In this document: in pieces, positions 38,290 to 46,657 of the stretch
Position numbering within the stretch: position 1 is the stretch's first letter
How the letters are laid out: each line of letters begins with the position of its first letter
Position numbers and translations under genes: made by a program
Notes under the pieces: model-generated
Databases searched by the model: none
What the model saw: only the letters and a program-made list of their open reading frames with translations
What the model was told of the DNA's origin: nothing
Assembly (NCBI GenBank): GCA_010909725.1
Contig: JAACMV010000003.1
Span: 248,001 to 312,000 of the forward strand
Direction of reading: 5' to 3'
Length of the DNA: 64,000 nucleotides
From: Picochlorum sp. 'celeri'
Lineage: Eukaryota; Chlorophyta; Trebouxiophyceae

Positions 38290-40530
38290 TTATGCAACAA
38301 AATCACTTTCTTCAGTGTCACTTTCTTCAAAATATTCATCAGAAGACGATGTAAAAATACCTCCTGTGCCGTCATCCGAACTGTCTCCATCGTGGCAACA
38401 ATAATCATCTTCGCTCTTGTCATCAGATGAAGAAGATGTAGAGGAACAGTATGGACTGCTATCAGAATCATCACTATCATCAGAGCCAGACATAGGACCA
38501 TAACATCCTGAATTCCGTTCAGTCTCAGTGAGTATTCTTGTCCCATAGGTGTCAATCAACTTTCTCACAATGTCACCATTTCCAGCACGGTGTGCTAGTG
38601 TCACTGCCTTGAAACCTTCCGTGTTGGTCGCATCGAGATCTAAACCTGCACGACGAGTCAAATAGTCGATACTTTCCTGAGAGTCACTAGCACATGCAAG
38701 CATTAGTGCTGTGTAGCCTTTGTTATTTCGAGCATTCAAATTGACCTTGCGTGTTTTATACAGATACCAGACACCATCCATATTGTCATTAGCGCATGCT
38801 TGCATGAATGCTGTATTTCCATTATTATCTACATCATTGATATTGAATTTCCCTGTATGATACAGATAACTGATAGTTTGTAGACAGCCACGAGAGCATG
38901 CGAGCATGAATGCTGTGCAGCCATCATTGTCAACATCGTTGATATTGACTTGTCCCATTTCGTACAGATATTTGACAACATCTTTCTTACGACCAAAGCA
39001 TGCCAGCATGAATGCTGTGCGGCCATCAATATCCCTTTCATTGATGTCGACTTCCACGGTCTTCAAGATATACTCGATACCGTCTATTTTACCACCAACA
39101 CAGGCATGCATGAATGCGGTGCGTCCATCATCATCCCTGTCATTCATATTCACTTTATATCGCTCGAAGATGTACTTCATAACCTCTACATGACCACCAG
39201 AGCATACATACATAAGTGGTGTAATGTTCTTATGATATCTGTCATTTACGCCGATGTTCTGCTCCTCACAGAGATACCTGAGAATATGCAGATGACCTAT
39301 GGAACATACTTCCGAGAGTCCTGTACAGCTTGAAACGTCTGCCTTGTTGACATCGACTTCCCCTGTCTCATATAAATATTTCGCAACGTCGAGACAACCA
39401 TTAATACATGCAAGCAAGTATGCATTTCTGCCAATGGTATCGCTTTCATTAACGTTCACTTTCCCAGTCTCATACAAAAACTTGACAACATCAACATGAC
39501 CTTTGGAGCAAGCCATCATAAACGGCGTATAGTCGTCATCGAAATCCTTCTCATTCATGCTGAATACACCTGTTTCATTCAAGTACTTGACAACATCCAA
39601 ATGGCCATTCGTGCATGCCCGCATAAATGCCGTCAAACCTTCACGACCTGAAGAATTGACATCTACTTTGCCTGTTGCAAATATGTACATGACAGCATCC
39701 ACGTTACCAGCGGAGCAAGCGGCAAGAAACGCTTCTGTTTCAATATTCAAACGCAAGTCCAGTTTACCGCTTTCGTATAGATACCGTATCACCCCCATGT
39801 GGCCATTTTCGCATGCTACCATGAATGCTGGTAGCACATCATCGACTCTCAGGCCATCGACACTAGCCTCACATAAAAACTTGACGATATGCAAGTGTCC
39901 GTTCTTCGCTGCACTTTTCAAACTCGTACATGAATAGTCTGATCCCGCGAGCTCAAGAATCCTTCGGATATCTTCTACATCAAAGCCTGCTGCACTAGCT
40001 ACTTCCACTACATTGTGCCAGCCTGACCTTGGAAGGAAGACATTGTTCTTTACTGGACTGGTTCGCTTCCTTTTACGGTCATATAGCATACATAGATCCT
40101 TTTTAGCACTTAAACCAGCTCGAACAGTCTTATAGAGTCGTAAAGGGACATAGTCCAAGCAACTGAAGAGCTGTCTAAACTCATCCACTGTCTTGGGAGG
40201 GTTCTTTCCGAGCTGAGAAGCAACTTCCTCTGGAAGACTTCCTACGTTCAACAGCTCAGCAACCAATGTATCAACACGACAGCCCTGTCGAATGAACGGA
40301 GGCTCCCTCGAATGCCTGGTCAAGTGCTCTTTCAGCTCCTCCTGTTTCAAAAACCCAAGCGCATACAGACTCACGCACGCCTGTACCTCTTTCAAGCAGA
40401 ACACATTGCTCAAATGCTTCAAAATATGAGACTGAATGAGACCAGGGCCAAAAATGCGACCAATTCTGTCTCGATGCGTGGATTTGTTTTCTGGGATGAA
40501 TTTCGTTGTTGCGCTGCGCGTTTCTGTCAT
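38290..40530 (-). CDS. Ankyrin-repeat protein with shared N-terminal module and acidic tail
   Basis: 746 residues from the ATG at 40530. Residues about 25-75 repeat the module of the other two ankyrin proteins (RIFGPGLIQSHILKHLSNVF, CLKEVQACVSLYALGFL), followed by a variable patch with DYVPLRLYKTVRAGL. About 15 ankyrin units follow (for example GRTAFMLACFGRKKDVVKYL), more diverged from one another than in the gene at 19692. The C-terminal 75 residues are Ser/Asp/Glu-rich (repeated SDDSDDSDSS-like stretches). No membrane or catalytic segment. It lies 300 bp upstream, in map order, of a close paralogue on the same strand, so it arose by tandem duplication. Confidence 0.88.
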   Translation of the reverse strand: MTETRSATTKFIPENKSTHRDRIGRIFGPGLIQSHILKHLSNVFCLKEVQACVSLYALGFLKQEELKEHLTRHSREPPFIRQGCRVDTLVAELLNVGSLPEEVASQLGKNPPKTVDEFRQLFSCLDYVPLRLYKTVRAGLSAKKDLCMLYDRKRKRTSPVKNNVFLPRSGWHNVVEVASAAGFDVEDIRRILELAGSDYSCTSLKSAAKNGHLHIVKFLCEASVDGLRVDDVLPAFMVACENGHMGVIRYLYESGKLDLRLNIETEAFLAACSAGNVDAVMYIFATGKVDVNSSGREGLTAFMRACTNGHLDVVKYLNETGVFSMNEKDFDDDYTPFMMACSKGHVDVVKFLYETGKVNVNESDTIGRNAYLLACINGCLDVAKYLYETGEVDVNKADVSSCTGLSEVCSIGHLHILRYLCEEQNIGVNDRYHKNITPLMYVCSGGHVEVMKYIFERYKVNMNDRDDDGRTAFMHACVGGKIDGIEYILKTVEVDINERDIDGRTAFMLACFGRKKDVVKYLYEMGQVNINDVDNDGCTAFMLACSRGCLQTISYLYHTGKFNINDVDNNGNTAFMQACANDNMDGVWYLYKTRKVNLNARNNKGYTALMLACASDSQESIDYLTRRAGLDLDATNTEGFKAVTLAHRAGNGDIVRKLIDTYGTRILTETERNSGCYGPMSGSDDSDDSDSSPYCSSTSSSSDDKSEDDYCCHDGDSSDDGTGGIFTSSSDEYFEESDTEESDFVA

Positions 40531-40830
40531 TTTTTAAGCCATCAAACATCTGCTTATGGATTTTTTTATTTAAGAATAGGAATTGGTGATGTAAAACAAG
40601 TGTTTGCCCCAATCGACCGAGTGAGTTTTAAATCTGAACTTCAGATGTTCGGAACATTGTTGGTTGCTTAACCACCCGGGTGGATGAGGGGTGAATAAGG
40701 GGCCCCTTATTCAATAGCCCTAATTAGGCCCTTATATATAATTGTATACCTTATAAGGTCCACGCGCACATGGGCCAAGAAGGGTTGAGAATAGTGTGGC
40801 CAGATAGTTTGAACAGCCTGCCATACATCC
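40531..40830. other. Spacer between tandem ankyrin genes, with an 18-bp palindrome
   Basis: Exactly 300 bp. It holds the perfect palindrome AATAAGGGGCCCCTTATT (40694-40711), a nearby CCACCCGGGTGG palindrome (about 40671-40682) and a TATATATAA run near 40735. It serves as the 5' region of the gene at 38290-40530 and the 3' end of the next gene. Confidence 0.6.
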
Positions 40831-43203
40831 TTAGTGGAACTCTTCCTCCTCCTCCTCATAGTAGTCCTCATCCTCATCCTCATCCTCCTCATCATAGTAG
40901 TAGTAGTCGTCCTCCTCTTCAGAGTCATCGGAGGTGCTGCTAAGATATCTTTGCAATAAATCTGCGTTGCGGAGTATGCTGGTGCCATATTTATCGACCA
41001 AATCATCAAGAATGTCAACATGATCTCTACCGTGTGCTAGCTCCACTGCGGTTTTGCCATCAGCATTGGTTGCATGGATATCCAATCCTGGGACTTCCAT
41101 CAAATGCCTGACAGCATCTCTGAAGTTATGTTCACATGCAATAATCAACGCCGTGCATCCCTCATGATTTTTCGCATTGACATCGACTCTGTCATTCGTA
41201 CACAAATATTTGACAGTTCTTGCGCTACCATGACCACAGGCAAGCATCAATGCTGTCCAGCCAAGATGGTCCCTGTCATTCAAGTCGATAATACACCTCT
41301 CATACAGATACATCGCAACTTCTAGATTACCTCTAGAGCATGCGTGCATGAAACAGGTTCTGCCTTTTGTATCTCTTGCTTGGACGTCGGCTTTCCCAGC
41401 CTCATACAGATATATGACGAGGTCTTCATCAATAGCAGAGCATGCATCCATGAACAGTGTCTCTCCAGAGCAATCACGTTCATTCACATCAAAGTATCCT
41501 ACTTCTTCGTATAAGAATTTGACTAGATCAATTTCACCCTCCGAGCATGCATGCCTGAAGGCTGTCCAGCCTTTAAGATCCTTCACATGCATGTCGACTT
41601 TATTTGTCGCATGCAAATACTTGACCATGTCTAGGTGGTCACTCCCGCAGGCCATCATGACTCCTGTCATACCAGACATGTCTTCTTTATTAAGATCGTA
41701 GCCTCCTATTATCTCGTGCAAATATCTCACAATATCTACTCTGCCCATAGTGCACGCAAGGGTGAATGCTGTATTGCCATCATCCTGTACAACATGGGCA
41801 TCAACTTTCCCCGTTTCATACAGATACTTTACAACCTCCACAGTACCAGTAAAGCATGCAGACGTGAAGCATGTCCCTCTAAAGTTATCTTCAGCTCTGA
41901 TATCCACATTTCCTGTCTCATATAAATGCTTGACAATGTCTAGATGGCCGTCCTCACAGGCAATCATGAATGCGTTCATTCCACGTGGATCTTGTTCATT
42001 CAGGTCAATGCCTTCAACTTCACATAAATACTTGACAACACCAAAATACCCAGACGAACACGCGATCATCAAGGCCGTACAGCCATCGCTATTCTTCTCA
42101 CCTATGTTGACCTTCCCAGTCTCATACAAATACTTGACTGCATCTACATGGCCATGAGAGCATGCCAGCCCGAATACTGTATCTCCAGCAGGGCATCTTT
42201 CATTCACATCAAAGATTCCTACTTCTTCATATAAAAATTTGATGATACCAATACTACCCCCAGCGACTGCATGCTTGAAGGCTGTCCACCCATTACGATC
42301 CTTGTCACGCATGTCGAATTTCCCAGTCTCATACAAGTATTTGAAAATATCCAAGTGACCACCGGAACATGCCTGCATGAGTGCCGTCAACCCATCCTCA
42401 CCTGAAAAGCTGATATTGAATTTGCCTGTCAGATGCAAATATTCGACAACGGCCATATGGCCATTTTTACATGCAAGCCTGAATGCAGGTGGAGCATGAT
42501 ATGCTATAGATGAACCCCCCTCACAGAAAAACTTCACAATCTGCAAGTGCCCATTCAGTATTGCATTGTGGAGAACAACTCCAAATAGATGGAAAGCCCC
42601 ATCAGCGAGCCCAAGAATCCAGCGGATATGCTCTACATCAAAACCTGCCAGGCTGGCTGCTCCCGCAGCATCAGATGCATATCCTTGAGCAATCTTTTTG
42701 GATCTCATCATCTCCTGTTTATCTCCATAGCCTCTTTTCCTCTTTAAAATGATATTCTTAATGATACGGGTGTTTTGCATAGCCTTCAGACCAGCTCGAA
42801 CAGTCTCATACACTCGTAAAGGGACATAGGCCAAGCAACTGTGGACCTGTCTAAACTCTTCCACTGTCTTGGGAGGGTACTTTCCGAGCTGAGAAGCGAC
42901 TTTATGTGGAAGATTGCGTACGATGAATATCTCAGCATTTAATCTATCAACACAAGAGCCCTGTCGAATGAACGGAGGCTCCCCCGAATGCCTGGTCAAG
43001 TGCTCTTTCAGGTCCTCTTGTTTCAAAAACCCAAGCGCATACAGACTCACGCACGCCTGTACCTCTTTCAAGCAAAACACATTGCTCAAATGCTTCAAAA
43101 TATGAGACTGAATGAGACCAGGGCCAAAAATGCGATCAATTCTATCTCGATGCGCGGATTTGTTTTCAGGGATGTCTTTTGTTGTTGTTGCTTTCGAGTC
43201 CAT
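40831..43203 (-). CDS. Ankyrin-repeat protein with shared N-terminal module and Asp/Glu/Tyr tail
   Basis: 790 residues from the ATG at 43203 (MDSKATTTKDIPENKSAHRD). The N-terminal 75 residues are almost identical to those of the neighbour at 38290-40530, in DNA as well as protein. YVPLRVYETVRAGL and about 16 ankyrin units follow (GWTAFKHAVAGGSIGIIKFL, GRTCFMHACSRGNLEVAMYL). The last 40 residues are an extreme acidic-aromatic tail of Asp, Glu and Tyr, encoded by GAA/GAT/TAC repeats. The likely role is a binding scaffold; the partner is unknown. Confidence 0.88.
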   Translation of the reverse strand: MDSKATTTKDIPENKSAHRDRIDRIFGPGLIQSHILKHLSNVFCLKEVQACVSLYALGFLKQEDLKEHLTRHSGEPPFIRQGSCVDRLNAEIFIVRNLPHKVASQLGKYPPKTVEEFRQVHSCLAYVPLRVYETVRAGLKAMQNTRIIKNIILKRKRGYGDKQEMMRSKKIAQGYASDAAGAASLAGFDVEHIRWILGLADGAFHLFGVVLHNAILNGHLQIVKFFCEGGSSIAYHAPPAFRLACKNGHMAVVEYLHLTGKFNISFSGEDGLTALMQACSGGHLDIFKYLYETGKFDMRDKDRNGWTAFKHAVAGGSIGIIKFLYEEVGIFDVNERCPAGDTVFGLACSHGHVDAVKYLYETGKVNIGEKNSDGCTALMIACSSGYFGVVKYLCEVEGIDLNEQDPRGMNAFMIACEDGHLDIVKHLYETGNVDIRAEDNFRGTCFTSACFTGTVEVVKYLYETGKVDAHVVQDDGNTAFTLACTMGRVDIVRYLHEIIGGYDLNKEDMSGMTGVMMACGSDHLDMVKYLHATNKVDMHVKDLKGWTAFRHACSEGEIDLVKFLYEEVGYFDVNERDCSGETLFMDACSAIDEDLVIYLYEAGKADVQARDTKGRTCFMHACSRGNLEVAMYLYERCIIDLNDRDHLGWTALMLACGHGSARTVKYLCTNDRVDVNAKNHEGCTALIIACEHNFRDAVRHLMEVPGLDIHATNADGKTAVELAHGRDHVDILDDLVDKYGTSILRNADLLQRYLSSTSDDSEEEDDYYYYDEEDEDEDEDYYEEEEEEFH

Positions 43204-43756
43204 CTATACCTTGCTTGTTGTATCAGGGATTCTCAGTAACCCATATACTTGATGAAAAAAACATACCTAATGTATATTTTTTTAGGAATTAAATATCGCC
43301 TGGAATGGACAAGAACCGATCTCAAATCGAAATGAATGAAATTGAACCGTCAACGACCGTCGTGTCGGACATGGGCGCCACTGATATCAGGCCATCGATG
43401 GCCATGATCAGTTTGGAGTCCAGCACTGGACAAATGTCCAAATGACATGCATACTCACATGCAGAGATGGATGGTGATTGTTGTGTGCTCATCCCATCCA
43501 GACATGCCTGGGTGATGCCAATGCCATATGTACATATCATAGTATGACCAGATCCTCTGGAGGAAAGAAGAAGAAGAGGAATCCCATGCAGCTGTAGGGC
43601 ATGGCATATTCTCATCCAGAGGGATGGACTCGTGCATGTAAAATATAGAATATCTGTATGATTTATATCAATACGCAGAGGGTATTCGTTCGTGCTTGTA
43701 TCACATCAAGCTCTGTAGCGAAACTAAGGGATTCTTCTTCTTCTTCTTCTTGCCGC
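43204..43756. other. Divergent intergenic region
   Basis: Between the third ankyrin gene and the Nudix-like gene. Two overlapping minus-strand open frames (about 43322-43637) encode 60-97 residues with no recognisable pattern; I do not call them genes. A TTC/GAA trinucleotide run lies at about 43735-43752. Confidence 0.35.
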
Positions 43757-44461
43757 ATGTGCCCTGGAGCAGCAATGACTCGCGAAAATGGCCATGGAGC
43801 CCCTGATGGTGATACATTTACAATATTGGATGACACACCAGTCTATAATAGGTATATGACGGTGTATAATAGACGTGTTCAATTTCCAAGCCATAGTGCG
43901 GGTGGAGTCAACACCTCGTCTTGCTCGGAAGACCCACCTGTCCATGAGTTTGATGTGGTGGGGCATCCCAAGGCCAGTTTTCACTTTTGCATTTCTTTTC
44001 CATATCATCCTCCTGCAAATGGAGGGCATTGGTCGGAGGGGGAGGTGACTATGATTCGTGAATATGCCCAGGGTCCTAATGAGATGGTCTATGGGCTTCC
44101 TGCGGGATCATTCCATGAAGAGTCGCACAAGACCCTGGAAGGGTGTGCTATGGCAGAACTCTCAGAAGAAGCTCATTTATGTGGAGGAAAGATGTATAAA
44201 CTACTGGATGAGACATGCCCTGGTATAGCAGAGGTGAAATGGTGTCGGAATAGGTTTACACCATTCATAGTGTATGATCCACAGACTGATGAAGCACCAG
44301 GCTCGAGAGATAGCGAAGAGGTTATAGAGATTCAGCGAATGAAGATTACAGATATTAAAAAAATGCTTCGATCGGGGAATATGCTGCTTCCATCTGTCAC
44401 AACATGTTACTGGGCGTTTGAATGGTTGGATGAACATTATCATCATGGGCTCTCTGAATAG
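43757..44461 (+). CDS. Nudix-like hydrolase with a degenerate Nudix box
   Basis: 234 residues from the ATG at 43757 (MCPGAAMTRENG); MTREN at 43775 is an alternative, and the frame is open upstream to 43658. The fold resembles ADP-sugar pyrophosphatases: VHEFDVVGHPKASF, then VTMIREYAQGPNE, YGLPAGSF, and the helix TLEGCAMAELSEEAHL in the place of the Nudix box. In the usual REUxEExGU core, Arg is replaced by Ala and Gly by His, while the metal-binding EE pair is kept. A well-conserved-looking NRFTPFIVYDP and MLLPSVTTCYWAFEWL follow. Substrate unknown; activity should be tested given the altered box. Its last 65 bp overlap the nucleoside hydrolase coding end. Confidence 0.68.
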   Translation: MCPGAAMTRENGHGAPDGDTFTILDDTPVYNRYMTVYNRRVQFPSHSAGGVNTSSCSEDPPVHEFDVVGHPKASFHFCISFPYHPPANGGHWSEGEVTMIREYAQGPNEMVYGLPAGSFHEESHKTLEGCAMAELSEEAHLCGGKMYKLLDETCPGIAEVKWCRNRFTPFIVYDPQTDEAPGSRDSEEVIEIQRMKITDIKKMLRSGNMLLPSVTTCYWAFEWLDEHYHHGLSE

Positions 44462-45464
44462 CATGGATCATGTAGTCCCAGAATGCATCAGTGTTCATCG
44501 TCATACATACATTCACATTCGGTTCCTTGCCTAAATGATGCCATATATCGACGATTGTCTGGCCAGAGGATGGACCATCAAGAGAAGTATCCACATGTAC
44601 ATACAACCTCTCGGCACTGAATATGCTTGGATCGAGAACATACGCGACTGCGCATGGATCATGCAGCGGTGGATCGCTGAATTTAAATACCTTTCTGTAC
44701 GTATCTGCAAAGAATGTTAATAATTCAATCGTCTTGGTTATCATCAGAGAGGATGCATCTCCTATTGATTGAATCCTTTCAAGCACACGTGGTGTACACA
44801 GAGCTGTATGTGTCACCTCCAGGGGCACCATGGTGACATCAACTCCTGATGATAATACTCTATGAAAAGCATGTGGATCTGTTTGGACGTTGAACTCACT
44901 CACTGGACCCGTATTTCCTGCTCCAATGGACCCAGCCATGCATGTCACGCTCATCATCTCCACAATCTCTGGATACAGAATAATCAGCAGAGCAATATTC
45001 GTTAATGCCCCTGTCGCCACAACATTCACCTTTGTTATTCCCTTGTTGTATTCTTTAGAAATAGAGTCGTAGATGTATGCCATGGCATTCTCCCGTATCG
45101 GTTGCTGGCCTGAAGAGGCAGGTGGAAGACATGGCTCTCCATCAAGTCCATCCAGCCCACTGGATCCGTGAATCTCAGGGCAGCACTGAGATGCTTTTAT
45201 TAAAGGCCTTGGCTGTCCCTGAACAACAGGAATCCCGTGTAATCCGTAGAAATCAATCGCTCGAAGGGCATTCTCAGTTGTATGCTCTACCGTTTGGTTA
45301 CATGCCACCGTACTGATACCCAAGAGGCGGATCCTATCGGTGGAGTATCCAGCTAAAATAATGGCAAATACATCGTCATGACCAGGGTCACAATCAAGCC
45401 ATACACATTTCTTTTCTCTCTGCTGCTCGGATTCTTGCATACCGGTACTATTAATTGTTGGCAT
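44397..45464 (-). CDS. Inosine/uridine-preferring nucleoside hydrolase
   Basis: 355 residues. The family fingerprint is the N-terminal Ca-binding aspartate cluster WLDCDPGHDDVFAI (about 23-36), followed by LLGISTVACNQTVEHTTENAL and a glycine-rich HGSSGLDG. Further signatures are VVATGALTNIALLI, MAGSIGAGNTGPVSEFNVQTDP and HDPCAVAYVL with the active-site histidine. It cleaves ribonucleosides to base and ribose in purine and pyrimidine salvage. No targeting peptide is evident, so it is probably cytosolic. The coding end overlaps that of the convergent Nudix-like gene by 65 bp. Confidence 0.93.
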   Translation of the reverse strand: MPTINSTGMQESEQQREKKCVWLDCDPGHDDVFAIILAGYSTDRIRLLGISTVACNQTVEHTTENALRAIDFYGLHGIPVVQGQPRPLIKASQCCPEIHGSSGLDGLDGEPCLPPASSGQQPIRENAMAYIYDSISKEYNKGITKVNVVATGALTNIALLIILYPEIVEMMSVTCMAGSIGAGNTGPVSEFNVQTDPHAFHRVLSSGVDVTMVPLEVTHTALCTPRVLERIQSIGDASSLMITKTIELLTFFADTYRKVFKFSDPPLHDPCAVAYVLDPSIFSAERLYVHVDTSLDGPSSGQTIVDIWHHLGKEPNVNVCMTMNTDAFWDYMIHAIQRAHDDNVHPTIQTPSNML

Positions 45465-45653
45465 GGCATGGCAGAGAAGACATCATCCTTACTCGTCCAT
45501 TTTCGTCAACTAGTACATCTGCCTAGTATGAATACCATTTTGTGATTGATAGATGGCCCATGTATTCATAGAACATGAATGGCAATGCATTGCCATTTTA
45601 AATGAAAATTAAGGAAGAATAGCACACTACCTGCAACGATCTGATATTATGAT

Positions 45654-46283
45654 ATGACCCGATTGACACCCAAACCCAACACAAATACTACGATGAATAC
45701 AACAATCCTGGTCCTGATTGTGGCAATAGGAGTGCCTTGGCTCGCACGGGCAGAGTACTCTGTTCCGGTTGTTTCCGATAATGATTTGGCAAGCATTGCC
45801 TCAAGTCTCGAAATCTTTGCAGATTCACTCGATTCATTATCAAATAAAACAGCCCTCTCGGAGGCCATCGTCGCCTACCTCGAGTCACACGGTCCAGAGT
45901 ATTTTGGCTCTACAGTAACAGTATTGAACAAGAACGGAACAGCAGCCTACAGCCCATACGTGTACCATGATGATGCCGACAATCTCATTCAGACGGATGA
46001 TCTCATGGCACCATCATATTCTATCAACGAGCAGGCGTGGCTTCGGGAGCCTATTGACCAAGGCAAGGCAATTTGGACTGACCCATACTTTGATGAGGGT
46101 GGAGGGTCCATTTGGATGCGCACGAGATCATACCCTATATTCAATTCCACGAGTGGCAGTGAGGATGATATCGTTGCAGTCGCGACGACTGATATTCGCG
46201 TAGAAGCACCGCAGACGACCAGCAGCGGTACAACAGCCATCATCATCATCATGTTGGGGGTTGTTCTGTTGCTCTGGTCGTGA
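45654..46283 (+). CDS. Secreted, C-terminally anchored Cache-domain protein
   Basis: 209 residues from the ATG at 45654; starting at the in-frame ATG at 45693 (MNTTILVLIVAIGVPWLARA) would place the signal peptide at the very N-terminus and is my preference. The ectodomain follows the Cache layout: a long N-terminal helix (ASSLEIFADSLDSL), then YSINEQAWLREPIDQGKAIW, TDPYFDEGGGSIWMRTRSYP and VAVATTDIRVE, with an NST glycosylation sequon. After a Thr/Ser-rich linker the protein ends in a hydrophobic tail (TTAIIIIMLGVVLLLWS), as in GPI-anchored precursors. No intracellular signalling domain is attached. It parallels the protein at 22604-23290 in design. Confidence 0.7.
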   Translation: MTRLTPKPNTNTTMNTTILVLIVAIGVPWLARAEYSVPVVSDNDLASIASSLEIFADSLDSLSNKTALSEAIVAYLESHGPEYFGSTVTVLNKNGTAAYSPYVYHDDADNLIQTDDLMAPSYSINEQAWLREPIDQGKAIWTDPYFDEGGGSIWMRTRSYPIFNSTSGSEDDIVAVATTDIRVEAPQTTSSGTTAIIIIMLGVVLLLWS

Positions 46284-46657
46284 GCAAGCAAGCAAATACT
46301 AATGATACGACCTCCTTAATTGTTGAACAAGAGTGGTAATAATACATCATCGCTCCTTGTCAGGAACCTTTTTTTTAATGATGGAAAACAGCCCCTTGTA
46401 CAAGGTCATGATCATGATGATGGTAGCAGCAAGCAAGATTAAGCTTGTTTAACAAGGTACTGTCATGGTCATTTCTGGAATCATTCCAGTGGAATGTCAG
46501 AAACCATGCTCTGGTAATATTTTGAATAAGATATGAATTCTCGGATACATTAATGGTGTAATATATATCCTGAACTGAATGGGTTATTGATTTCGTTCTA
46601 TTATCGAAGGATTTGTATTATTATCTAGTAGTAGTCCTGTCGGTTTCTGCAGCAACA
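46284..46657. other. Intergenic with several short palindromes
   Basis: Holds CCTTGTACAAGG (about 46393-46404), CTTGTTTAACAAG (about 46443-46455) and GGAATCATTCC (about 46478-46488), plus an ATGATG run. These may be regulatory sites for the EDR2-like gene. No gene is visible. Confidence 0.4.

Noticed and set aside
38906..39937. Several open frames of 60-130 codons on the plus strand opposite the ankyrin genes (also 41074-42157), and their mirror on the minus strand at 20859-21536
   Set aside because: They repeat with the ankyrin period and are antisense echoes of the repeat units.
43322..43637. Two minus-strand open frames upstream of the Nudix-like gene
   Set aside because: Low complexity, no recognisable domain; a joined two-exon model was considered but no splice pair gave a sensible product.
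46460..46500. Heat-shock element candidate (GGAATCATTCC followed by GGAATG)
   Set aside because: Spacing between GAA and TTC units is three rather than two bases, so it does not meet the consensus.
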